From Nymphaea colorata (Eukaryota > Streptophyta > Magnoliopsida > Nymphaeales > Nymphaeaceae): 64,000 nt of DNA. Below the pieces are notes generated by a model. The model worked only from the letters and a program-made list of their open reading frames with translations. It had not been told where the DNA came from and searched no databases. The stretch spans positions 14,435,858 to 14,499,857 of the forward strand of contig NC_045144.1 of NCBI RefSeq assembly GCF_008831285.2. The letters are read 5' to 3'. Both the position numbers and the translations under genes were made by a program. Shown here piece by piece: positions 48,580-59,269 of this stretch (positions are counted from its first letter, which is position 1; each line of letters begins with the position of its first letter).

Positions 48580-51500
48580 TTCTAAGTATTCGTTTGTAGG
48601 GGTAATTTGTTCATACAAGAATATATCCATTTTGAGAGTTCTTTTACAAGTTTGAAACAAGGTTGTTGGTGAGAACTACTATAACAAAGTGGTATCGGAG
48701 TGCTAGGTTTATAGTGTTCATTCTTATTGAAAGATGGAGTCAATGAATGAAAACAATCGGACTCTATTGAAAGAAAAAAAATGGAGGATTTGTTTTATTG
48801 TAAAGATTTGTATGCACCCATTGAGAACAAGAGACCAATGAATATGTCAGATGATAAACAGATACTATTACAAAGAAAATTATTGACACCATCAAACAAT
48901 GTTTAGATGACAGTGTCTTTCATTTGGTACCTGCAGAGACAAGTGCAAAGTCATTATGGCAGAAGTTGCATGATCTTTACGAGAGGAAAACAGCTGGAAA
49001 CAAGACTTTCTTGATCAAGCAATTGGTAAATCTCAAACTTAGAGAGGAAAGACTTGTATCAGAGCATAATTAAATAGTTGTCAGCCATTAAAATGTTGTT
49101 AGATGACGAGTTACAGACATTTTAAATGAAGCATGTAACCAGTAGCATTTTAAATGAAGAGACAAGAAGAAAGTCTCTTGGTACTACCAGTTCACAAGTG
49201 CTAGTGATGGGAGACAAGGACACAAAAGAACCGTAACAAATGGCATGACAGATCAAAATCTCAGTTCAAATCAAAGCCCAAGATGATAGGTAAATGCTTT
49301 CACTGTGGTATTCCAAGTCACAAAAAGATTGACTGTAGGAAATGGAAAAAAGAAAAAGAACAGAAAAAGAAGAGTCAAAAAAGTATGAAACCAAAAGAAT
49401 AAACTATAGTTTTTTTAGATGATAAGGTAGTATTACTTTTATTTGAGGAAAATGATTGTCTTAAAGTTGAGGATGGTGATTCTACATGGATATTAGATAC
49501 TGGGGCATCTTATTATGCCACACTATGTAGAGATTTATTCTCAATCTACAGAGCAGGTGATCTTGGAATAGTTCACATGGACAACAGTGATACTTCGAAG
49601 ATTATTGGAGTAGGAGATGTTTGCATTGAGACAAGCATAGAATGCAAATTGACTTTGAGAGATATGAGACATGTTCCAGATCTTAGAAAGAATTTGATTT
49701 CTACAGAAAAGCTAACATGGATAGTATGGCAGAAGTAGCAGATTTGGCTCTTTGTATGATATGAAGTCTCAATTTAGTAGTGTTGAGATGAATGCAGTTA
49801 CTAATAGTATTTTGTCAGATTTGTGACACAAAAAGTTATGTCACATGAGTTGATAGTATTTTGTCAGATTTGTGACACAAAAAGTTATGTCACATGAGTT
49901 AAAGATGAATCGATTTGGTCACCAAGAAGAATTTGTTATCAAATACAGATGGTACACAGCTATCTCCTTGTAATCATTGCCTTGTTGGTAAGTTGCATAG
50001 AAACTCTTTTCAGAAAAAGTGTTTTTCAAAAACTAAAGATGTATTAGATTTAGTTTATTCAGATGTGTGTGAATTTATAAATATGACATTTAAAGGTGGA
50101 ACATCCTATTTTGTCATATTTATTGATGATACATCTAAGAAGGTGTGGGCCTTTACAATGAAAACTAAAAATAAAGTAAGTAATATCTTCATGACTCTTC
50201 ATGCAGCATTTGAGCATGAAACAAGTAAAAAGATGAAGAGACTGTGTACTAAAAATGGTGGTGAGTACATAGTTTCTTCTCTATGAGAATATTGTCATAA
50301 TCATGGTATTAGACATGAAAAGACAATTCTCTATACTCTACAGTAGAATGAAGAGAAAGGATGAACATAACTATAATTGTTAGAATGAGAAATTTGCTAT
50401 CTAGCTCTAAGTTGCCTAAGTACTTTTGGGAAGAAGGAATGCACAGTGTAGTTTATTTGATAAGCATATCTCTTTCAGTGCCTCTAGATGAAGATATTCT
50501 ACAAAGAGTTTGGTCAGATAAAGAGGTAAAGTATGATCACCTCAAAGTCTTTGATTGCAACGCTTTCATGCATGTACCTAAAGAAGTCCGAACCAAACTA
50601 GACGATAAAGTCGTTCTTTTAATATTTCTTGGTTATGCAGATAATAAATTTGGTTATATGTTATGGGATTCAAAGAATGACAAAATCTACAAGAGTCGTG
50701 ATGTTGTCTTCAGAGATGACCAGATGATTGAAGATGACATGGGAGGCAAACAGTCAGGTGTGAATGCTAGTGGTTTTTCACGAGCCAACCTGTATAAAAC
50801 CTGAAGAACTTTTATCTTAGCATGGTGAGATTGATGAAAATATAAATGAAGATGAAATAGAGGCAGAGGAGCAGTATACAGATGACAACCCTATGCAGTC
50901 TCAAACTAATTTATGTGCATGAGTTGGAAGAAGAGCTTCCTCTTCATTCAGAACCAACTGAAGAGAAATTTGGGAGAGGTAAAAAAGCGTGTATACCATC
51001 TACTAAACATTCTGTTAATTAATATATTATGTTTATAGATAATGAAGATTCAGAATCTTATGCAGAGGTACTATATGATGTGCATAAAGGTTAATGGATT
51101 TAAGCCATGTAAGAAAAGGTGAATTCTTTACATAAGAATTATACTTTTGATTTGGTAGAACTACCAAAAGGTAAGAAAGTGTTGCAAAATAAATGGATCT
51201 ACAAACTTAAAAATGAAGGCCAAGGTAAATTGAGATACAAAAACGGGTTGGTGGTGAAAGGTTTCAAGCAAGAAAGATGTATTGATTTTGATGAATTTTT
51301 CTCTCATGTGGTTAAAATGTCATCTATCAGGATAATAATTGGTTTGGTGGCATGTCTATATTTGGAGTTGGAGTAGTTATATATAAAAACTGCTTTTCTT
51401 TATGGAGATCTAGAGGAAGAAATCTACATGGTACAACCGGAAGGTTTTATAGTTGGTAGGAAGAAGTACATGGTTTCCAAGTTAATGAAGAGCTTGTATG

Positions 51501-52020
51501 GACTTAAACAAACACTTAGGCAGTGATACAAGAAATTTGATGCATTTATGTTAAATTAAAATTATCACAGGTCAATCGTAGATCAATGTTTTTACATCAG
51601 AGAGTTCTCATCAAAAAACTTCATTATCTTGTTGTTATATATAGATGACATGCTTCTTGTTAGATAGGACTGTCAATTAATTAGCCAATTAAAGAAGAAC
51701 ATGAGCAAGTTCCTTGATATCAAATACTTGGGACCAACAGAACAATTGTTAGCCATGAGAATTGTTCGTAATAGGAAGGCCAAGAGCTGTAGTTGTCATA
51801 AGAGAAATACTTTGAGAAGGTGTTTAGTAAGTTCAGTATGAAAGATGCTAAAACAGTAAGCACTCACTTAGCAGCACATTTTAAATAAAAAAATAAGCAA
51901 TGTCCATCCTCAACAAATGAGAAAGAAAGAATAGAGAATGTACCATATGCTTCTGGCATAGGGAGTCTCAAGTATGCTATGGTTTGCACACACCCATACT
52001 TCATTCATGCAGTTAGTAGG
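48580..52020 (+). mobile_element. Ty1/copia retrotransposon, Tork/TNT1-like, decayed and 3'-interrupted
   Basis: A partial 5' LTR (to about 48689) is followed by a PBS-like TGGTATCGGAGT (48690-48701), a mutated form of the usual copia PBS. Gag of the TNT1 type follows (KTAGNKTFLIKQLVNLKLRE, about 48985-49040). The zinc knuckle CFHCGIPSHKKIDC is intact at 49295-49336. Protease has STWILDTGASYYAT (active DTGA kept). Integrase covers about 49900-50790 (CNHCLVGKLHRNSFQKK, DLVYSDVCEF, FGYMLWDSKNDKIYKSRDVV). RT starts about 51119 (NKWIYKLKNEG) and reaches LLYIDDMLLV near 51635. Frameshifts and stops are frequent. Homology stops at 52020, exactly where the next LTR-like repeat begins, so RNase H and the 3' LTR are missing from the window. 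Confidence 0.88.
49804..49901. repeat. 49-bp tandem duplication within the copia element
   Basis: Units starting ATAGTATTTTGTCAGATTTG at 49804 and 49853 are essentially identical over 48-49 bases. They lie in the pre-integrase region and duplicate its HKKLCHMS-encoding segment, shifting the frame. Confidence 0.95.
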
Positions 52021-52257
52021 TGTCATCATCCCAAATTTTTCAAAAAAGGCTATTATTTTATTATTTAGATTTAAATTTAGACCCAAAATAAATTGACGAC
52101 TATTTGATTCAAAATGAATTTCTAAACCATTGTCCAAACCCAAACACAAAATTCAAATTCAAAACCCAACCTTAGATGCGAGATTCAAATCCAAAATCCA
52201 ATTATCAGATCCGAATTAGACCCAAAATGCAAGCTTAGATCCAAATCAAGAATTAAA

Positions 52258-52440
52258 AAACTCTTTTTTCTTGAATTCAAATTTTGAATCTTGGCTCCAA
52301 AACTCTTCCCTCTTGAATCCAAATTTTGAATCTTGGCTCCAAAACACTTCCCCTCTTGAATTCAAATTTTGAATCTTGGCTCCAAAACTCTTCCCTCTTG
52401 AATTCAAATTTTGAATTTCAAATTTTGAATTTTGGACCAA
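52258..52440. repeat. U3 tandem array, four units of about 42 bp
   Basis: Units contain CTCTTGAATTCAAATTTTGA followed by ATCTTGGCTCCAAAA. There are four copies in the left LTR and three in the right (57909-58032). They lie about 80-260 bp upstream of the TATA box, so they may act as promoter repeats. Confidence 0.9.
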
Positions 52441-52516
52441 AAAAGATTCGAAATTTGCATGAACATCTTGTCAAATTCAAAAAAATTCAAATTTTGAGTT
52501 TTGGCTCCAAAACTCC

Positions 52517-52525
52517 CTATAAATA
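52517..52525 (+). promoter_or_regulatory. TATA box, left LTR
   Basis: CTATAAATA followed by CCCCCAC, conserved in the right LTR as TTATAAATACCCCCAC (58112-58127). Confidence 0.7.
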
Positions 52526-53676
52526 CCCCCACTATCTTCCTCTTGGGTATGAGCCAACCATGAGGAACCTCTTATGTTTCCTCACTCGAAATAATTGATT
52601 TTAACTTAGCTTTCTCTTTCCATTTTTTTCTTCTCCTCCAACCTTGGGAGCAATCTTCACCAAGCCCAAACTTTTCAAGAGGGCACAAGGGGATCTCTTG
52701 GAGGGCATTTTCATCATCTTAGAGCTTTATCCGAGGTGATCCTAAGATCATTCAGAGGAGGAAGCTCATATATATTCGAGGTATGTAATCCTCCATTTTT
52801 ATGTTCATTTCCTTTTGCCACCTCTAAATGGTCGTGCAAGAAAGCTCAAATGATTTTCTATCTGGAATCGAGAGATATATCGTGAGTGCACCGGGAGTAT
52901 GAGCAAGGCGAAATAAATCTCATTTCTTTAATTATCACCAAAAATATACTCGTTATATAGCTTTATCCTTCATTTATGTTTGAGATGATGTTCATGCACG
53001 ATGTTCTAATTTTTCTTTTATTAATAAGCAAATGCACAGTAAGAATGAGTGTTTGAGTTGGTATTTCTTGATTCTTGTGTTGATTTTTGAGGTTGGGACT
53101 TGTCCAACCCGAAAAAACCCTTCACGAATTTGTACATGTTAATATGCATTCCTCATATCATTTTCATGATTAGTTTATTTCTTAATCATCCGATTAGGGA
53201 CCCCAATGAGTGTTTTCTTACATTGCTCTTCATTTTATGAATGTTTGATTTTCTTCCATACCCAATGATGGGAGAACTAAATTTTCTTCTGATAAACAAG
53301 ATTTTATTTTCACACATCAAATATTTAAAATCATATTTTTCAAAACATTTTCAAAAGCAAATACCCTCTTTAATGTGGCATTGGAGATTTAGCTTAGGCT
53401 CTTGCATGAGTCCAAGTTCCTCTCCTGCCTACATCAAAATCGAAGTCGGATGTTTTTAAGATTTCAATTCTTATGAAGACATATATGTGTTTACATGTTA
53501 TATACGTATACGTGAACATGAATATGTCTCTTTATCATTCTCTCTTTATGATTTAACATATTTTTTTCCAAACTCTCACATATATATATATATGTATTTC
53601 ATTTTAAAATCTCTCTCTCTTTCTAAAATCTTTTTCTCTCTCTCTATTTGATTTGAACCTCCTTTTCACAAGTTTT

Positions 53677-56600
53677 CATATACATATTCACATGTATATG
53701 TACATCTATACATATATACAAATACGTATATGAGTACGCATCTCTCTCTCTCTCTTTTAAATTCTTTGTTTTGTGATTTTCAAAATCTCCTTCTCTCTCT
53801 CTATCACCATTCCTCTCATATTAAAGTCTTTCATCGTTTCCACACTCTCAAACATTGTTCTCCCATGATTTAAGGTTTTGATTTATTATTTGCCGACTTC
53901 ATCAATTATAAAACTCAAGTAATGACTCAATATTTGATTCATGTTTGATGGTCTACAACCCCATTACATTTTCAAAATTTTTCATTCTTCCTAACAATAT
54001 TTATGACAATCTTATAAATAAAATGAGAAACTTAGATGTATATGATGGAAGGAATGTTTTTAGATTAATGTTATGGTAGGACTAAATGATTTCATGTTGA
54101 TAATGTAGAATCAATGCATTAATTCATTTACATTCACTTAACATCACAAATGTTCACAAGCACATCTGTAAAAGAACTTAAGCAAGATGAGATAGAGCTC
54201 TAATTAGGTAGTAACTAAATCAAAACAAAACCTCAAACCTACTTAAAGTCTTAAGAGAATACTAAATCATCTTCAAAAATGTTTACGCAAGCATCCCAAA
54301 TGGTATCTGTAAATATCTCTCAATTCAAGATTTTCTCAAATTAAAATGTTTTACATTCTCAAGTGATTCTTCAAGAACTTTTTCAAAAGTTTGAAAGTCT
54401 TTAACATTTTTTCAAAGACAACACTGCATTTAGAATGAAATAGAATGTTCAACCCAAAATAAAATGCATTACTAATAAACATGGCCCTTGGATTGATTAT
54501 TCGCGGTAAAGGCACTGGAAAAGGTCGTTCCTCGTACCGACAGGCAAGTCCCTTTCTCTCTCATTTCAAAACAAAACATCATTTTTCTCGAGCACTCCAA
54601 AAACCAAAAGAAATTATGGGGATGCGAATAGATGGTGATAGTGATGGGACCCATCATCGTTTGGCTATGATTATGATTGATGCATTTTCATTAACTTGAA
54701 CATCTCATATATTGGCGATGGTAAAGGATGATCCCATCGGCATTTCATTACATTGCTTGATGATTATGTTTTCTCTCTTGCATATAAGACTAATTGAGGA
54801 GGATCAATCATGTTTACCTAGATCTAGGATCAAATACAACCCTCCTCAATTTAAGGCTTGATTGAAGACAATGTTTGTTCTTCTTCTTATTTTAATCATC
54901 ATCTTAGGCAACATTGCGTTAGAGACAACAGATTTTGCATGTTTGCTCATATTTCAAAAATTTTCAATACCTATTTGTCCTGGTCATCATGTTGCCAGAC
55001 TTGGTCTTAGGCGGTAGCACAAGACTAAGCCTTACAACTAAACCACATCTTGGGCGGGAAAGCCCCTTCGTTAGTACTATGAGTGGTAACTTGTGGTATA
55101 TCGACGAGTGTTCAAAAAGAAGTTGATCAACTTTACCTTTAGGTGCCAAATGAAGGAGTCTATGTTCGTACTAAGCCTCTTGGCTAAGGTATATTGGCAT
55201 ATCTTATACGGAACAATCATAATTGATCAAAGCAAGCTCAATTAGGGTCCTAAGGTCATTCTTTAAATATATGCATGTGACTTTAGAAAGTGCTGGATGT
55301 TTATTATTATATGTGTGTCTTCCATACACTCTTTGATCAATTTAGTTTTCATCTTTCTCCTTTAAATTGATGTCCCCTTCAATCATTTCTTCAACAAGAC
55401 TACACCATAAGCTCATGCTTTAACCCTACTATCTGAATGAGATTGATTTTTCAAATACTGTCATTCAACAAAGCCTTTTTTAGAATTGCTTCAAAATCTA
55501 TATTTTACCATACCTTGTCAATCCTTTATTTGTCTAATCTCCTATTATCAAGTATGCGACTGATCTATTGGTTCAATTACCAACTTTGCTTGACTTATGT
55601 CATGCATTCTATTTCTACATTTATATCTAGCCAAATAATTTTTGAGCCTCAATACCCATAGCATGCCTCCCTTCTCATTTTACTACTTCCATGCTTTTAT
55701 TGGGTCATTATACATTCCAAGTTGATCACCAATCTTTGCTTTACTCTAATACATTCTATTTTCAATCATCCAACACTTGATTTTAACTCATCCATTCACC
55801 CGTTTTGAATCTATATGAATCAAGCGTCATGCATTTATTATACTCTACTTGAGGTCTAATCCTTTCAAAGTTAAGATTATTCACAAAGACAAATTTTCTC
55901 TATTTTCCTACATTTTCAACTTGATCTCTTTATAAAAATCACTATTTACCAATCATATTTCTACAACAAATTTCTTTCCTACAAGCATTGTCCCAATTGT
56001 TTGTCATTAAAGATAAATCAAAAAGAATAAAAATATATATTCAAGCTTACACACATGATATTACCTTTCACCCTCACATAACAATTTTATTTATATAATT
56101 TTATCAATGCATTCATTTTATTGAGGCAATTTCCATTATTTTATTCACCTCAATCTCCATTCGTGATCAACGTGTGCTTGACTGAGGTCATGCATTCCTT
56201 TTTTTCCTTATTTATATTTAGCCAAATAATTTTCTAGATTCAATGTAGTGTATTTTTCTTCTCATTTTACTACTTCCATGATTTTATTGGTTCATCATTT
56301 ATTCCAAGATCTTTGTTTTGCTCCGACATATTCTATTTTCAATCATTCGGCACTTATTTTTAATTACTTATTTTTAATTTATTCATCCACCCCTATTGAG
56401 TCTATATCTTCCTGAATCAAACCTCATATATTTATACTTTGTTTAAGATTTAATCATTTGAGAACTAAGGATCTTTATTTTCCTACATTATCAACTTGAT
56501 ATCTCGCTATGAGAATCACCATGTATCGATCATATTCTTTTTCTTTCTCCTATAAGCTTTGTCCCAATTTCTTGTCATTAAAGACAAACAGAAATTCTTT

Positions 56601-57282
56601 CATACCAAAGCTCATATTACCTTGCACCCTCATCTTCCTGTTAGCAGAAAATATATCAATTTTCTTTATATAATTTTGTCCACACCTTTTTTTCGTTGGG
56701 GCATTTTCTATTATTTTTGCTTCAATCAAGGTATCAACATTCTATCTTCTACTCAGTATATTCATACATTCTATTTTGAATCATATTCTATCCATTAACA
56801 CTCACGGCAATTGCTAATCCTGGGGCATTTTTTTTGAATTATGAATATTTCGAGGCATTTCTAAATTGCTTTTGCGACACATGTTTTTCTTTCAGAATCA
56901 TCATCGTCCATCAAGAAAAGGGTCATATCCCAATCAAATGAATTCAGATGCTAAGCTGAAGATTTGATCAAGCGCAATTCGGCCTCTAATTCCGGGGCCT
57001 TCTAAAAGCTAGCTCAACCATGTTACTAGCAAGCGCAACTTGGCCATTTGGCCAAGGGCTTTTTCAAAGCAAGCTCAACCCAAGCGCTAATTTGAGAAAT
57101 TTTACTAAACAAGTTCAAAATCCAGCCTTTGGTGAAAACAAAAACTTTACCATAAGGCACTCGAGGTGATAGGGAGTTTTCTTTTCACAACCAATGTACG
57201 AGAAATAGGGTCTCATTCCCGACTTCAACAAAGGTATTCGAGGTGATGAGGGTTCTTTCCTGACATTGTCACTTGTTATCGA
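53677..57282 (+). other. Interior of the LARD-like element, non-coding
   Basis: No PBS of a known tRNA type and no coding homology were found. CT-rich and TATA-rich sequence follows the LTR homology to about 53830. The short open frame at 54481-54699 has no recognisable domain. A duplication lies at 55578-56790. Confidence 0.6.
55578..56790. repeat. About 0.59-kb imperfect tandem duplication
   Basis: Matching blocks recur in order in both units. TAGCCAAATAATTTT occurs at about 55627 and 56219. CTCATTTTACTACTTCCATG occurs at about 55674 and 56260. GTCCCAATT(G/T)(T/C)TTGTCATTAAAGA occurs at about 55989 and 56565. Spacing drifts from about 595 to 575 bases, indicating old indels. Confidence 0.85.
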
Positions 57283-57590
57283 GCAACCCATTTAGAAAAG
57301 GGGTAAAACCTAAAATTATGGACAAAAGAGCAACCCACATAGGCAATGAGTTAAACCTGTAATATAAGCTAAAGCAACCCACGTAGGTAAGGGGTTAAAC
57401 CTACAATACAAACTAAAGCAACCCATGCAGGTAAGGGGTTAAACCTACAATATAAGCTAAGGCAACCCATTCAGGAGGGTTACACCTAAATTCAATTTCG
57501 GCAAACCTGTGCAAGTAAGGGGTTAAGCTTGTAACATAAGCTCAAACAACCCATTCAGGTAAAGGGTTAAGTCTGAAACATTAATCGAAA
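57283..57590. repeat. Tandem array of about seven units, about 44 bp each
   Basis: Units follow the pattern GCAACCCA, then GTAGGTAAGGGGTTAAACCT, then a tail such as ACAATATAAGCTAAA. The central units are near-identical and the outer ones degenerate. The array ends about 80 bp before the right LTR. There are no unique spacers and the units are contiguous, so it is not a CRISPR array. Confidence 0.92.
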
Positions 57591-57672
57591 AATGTTTCCT
57601 TTGAAAAATTTGGGGTGCTAATCTTTGTCACTAAGTGTGGCTATTGCTAGCTTAGTAACAAAGAGGGACACT

Positions 57673-59268
57673 TGTTATCATCCCAAATTTTTCAAAAAAT
57701 ATTATTTTATTATTTAGATTTAAATTTTAGACTCAAAACAAATTTGAGACTATTCGATCCAAAATGAATTTCTAAACGGTTGTCCAATGCCAAACACAAA
57801 ATTCAAATTAAAAACGCAACCTTAGACACGAGATTCTAATCCAAAATCCAATTATCAGTTCTGAATTAGATCCAACCTCCAAGTTTAGATCCAAATTAAG
57901 AAGTCCAAAACTCTTCCCTCTTGAATTCTAATTTTGAATCTTGGCTCCAAAACTCTTCCCTCTTGAATTCAAATTTTGAATCTTGGCTCAAAAACTCTTT
58001 CGTCTTGAATTCAAATTTTAAATTTTGGCTCGAAAAATATTTGAAATTTGCATGAAAATATTGTCAAATTAAAAAAAAAAATCGAATTTTGAGTTTTGGT
58101 TCCAAAACTCCTTATAAATACCCCCACAATCTTCCCTCTTGGGCATGAGCCAACCATGGAGGAACCTCTCATGTTTCCTCACTTGAAATTTTTTATTTTC
58201 CCTTAGCTATCTCTTTTCATTTTTTTCTTCTTCTCCAACCTTAAGAAAAACCTTCACCAAGCCCAAACTCTTCAAGAGAGCATAAGGGGATCTCTTGAAG
58301 GGACATTTTCATCTTCTTGGAGCTTCATCCGAGGTGATCCTAAGATCATTCAAAGGATGAGGCTCATATATATTCGAGGTATGTAATCCTCCATTTTTAT
58401 TTTCATTTCCTCTTGCCACCGCCCCATGGTCGCGTAAGAAAGCTCAAATGATTTCCTATCTAGAATCGAGAGCTATATCTTGAGTGCACCGAGAGTATGA
58501 GAAAGGTAAAATAAATCTCATTTCTTTAATTATTTCTAAAAATATACTTGTTATATCGTTTATCTATCATTTATGTTTGAGATGATGTTCATGCATTATA
58601 TTCTAATTTTTTCTTTATTAATGAGAAAATGCATGGTAAGAATGAGTGCTTGGGTTGGGATTTTTTCATTCTTCTGTTCATTTTTGAAGTTGGGACTTGT
58701 CCAACCCGCTAAAACCCTTCACAAATTTGTACAAGTTAATATGCATTTTTCATGTCATTTTCATACTTAGTTTATTTCTTAATCACCCGATTGGGGACCC
58801 CAATGAGTGTTTTCTTATGTTGCTCTTCATTTTCCATACCCAATGATGGAACAACTAAATTTTATTGTGATGAACATGATTTTATGTTCACACATCAAAT
58901 ATTTGAAATCATATTTTCTAAAAGATTCTCAAAAGCAAATGCTCTCTTTAATGTGGCCTTGGAGATTTAGCATAGGCTCTTGCATGAGTCCAAGTTCCTC
59001 TCCGGCTTACATCAAAATTGAAGTCGAATGTTTTTAAGATTTCAATTTTCATGAAGACATATACGTATATACATGTTATATATGTATACTTGCACATGAT
59101 TATTTCTCTTTGTCATTCTCTCTTTATGATTTAACATATTCTTCTACAAACTTTCATATACGTATATATAAATATATATATACGTGTATTTCATTTTTAA
59201 ATCTCTCTCACTCTTTCTAAAATTCTTCTCCCTCTCTATTTGATTTAAACCTCCTTTTCATAAGTTTT
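57673..59268 (+). repeat. Right LTR of the LARD-like element, 3' truncated
   Basis: Starts TGTTATCATCCC and follows the left LTR through the TATA box (58112-58120) to CATAAGTTTT at 59268. There sequence related to the LINE at the right takes over. Confidence 0.8.
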
Positions 59269-59269
59269 A

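Larger units (their letters stand above)
52021..53676 (+). repeat. Left LTR of the LARD-like element
   Basis: Matched to 57673-59268 from TGT(C/T)ATCATCCC to CCTCCTTTTCA(C/T)AAGTTTT. The true LTR may run further right, since the other copy is truncated. It contains the U3 tandem repeats, a TATA box at 52517-52525 and a long CT/TATA-rich tail with ACATATATATATATATG-type sequence. Confidence 0.8.
52021..59268 (+). mobile_element. Large non-autonomous LTR element (LARD-like), no recognisable coding capacity
   Basis: Direct repeats of about 1.6 kb (52021-53676 and 57673-59268) start TGTCATCATCCCAAATTTTT and TGTTATCATCCCAAATTTTT and are similar throughout, so they act as LTRs. The right one is preceded by AAAGAGGGACACT, a plausible polypurine tract. 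The roughly 4.0-kb interior has no recognisable gag, protease, RT, RNase H or integrase. It contains a duplication of about 0.59 kb and an array of about 44-bp units next to the right LTR. This design fits a large retrotransposon derivative mobilised by a partner. Tandem arrays before the 3' LTR recall Tat/Ogre gypsy elements, but that lineage is a guess. No PBS was identified. The right LTR stops at a LINE relic, so its 3' end and TSD are not visible. It seems to have inserted into the Tork-like copia element. Confidence 0.75.

Noticed and set aside
57283-57590. CRISPR-like array
   Set aside because: The units are contiguous with no unique spacers, in a plant retroelement, and grade into degenerate copies at both ends.
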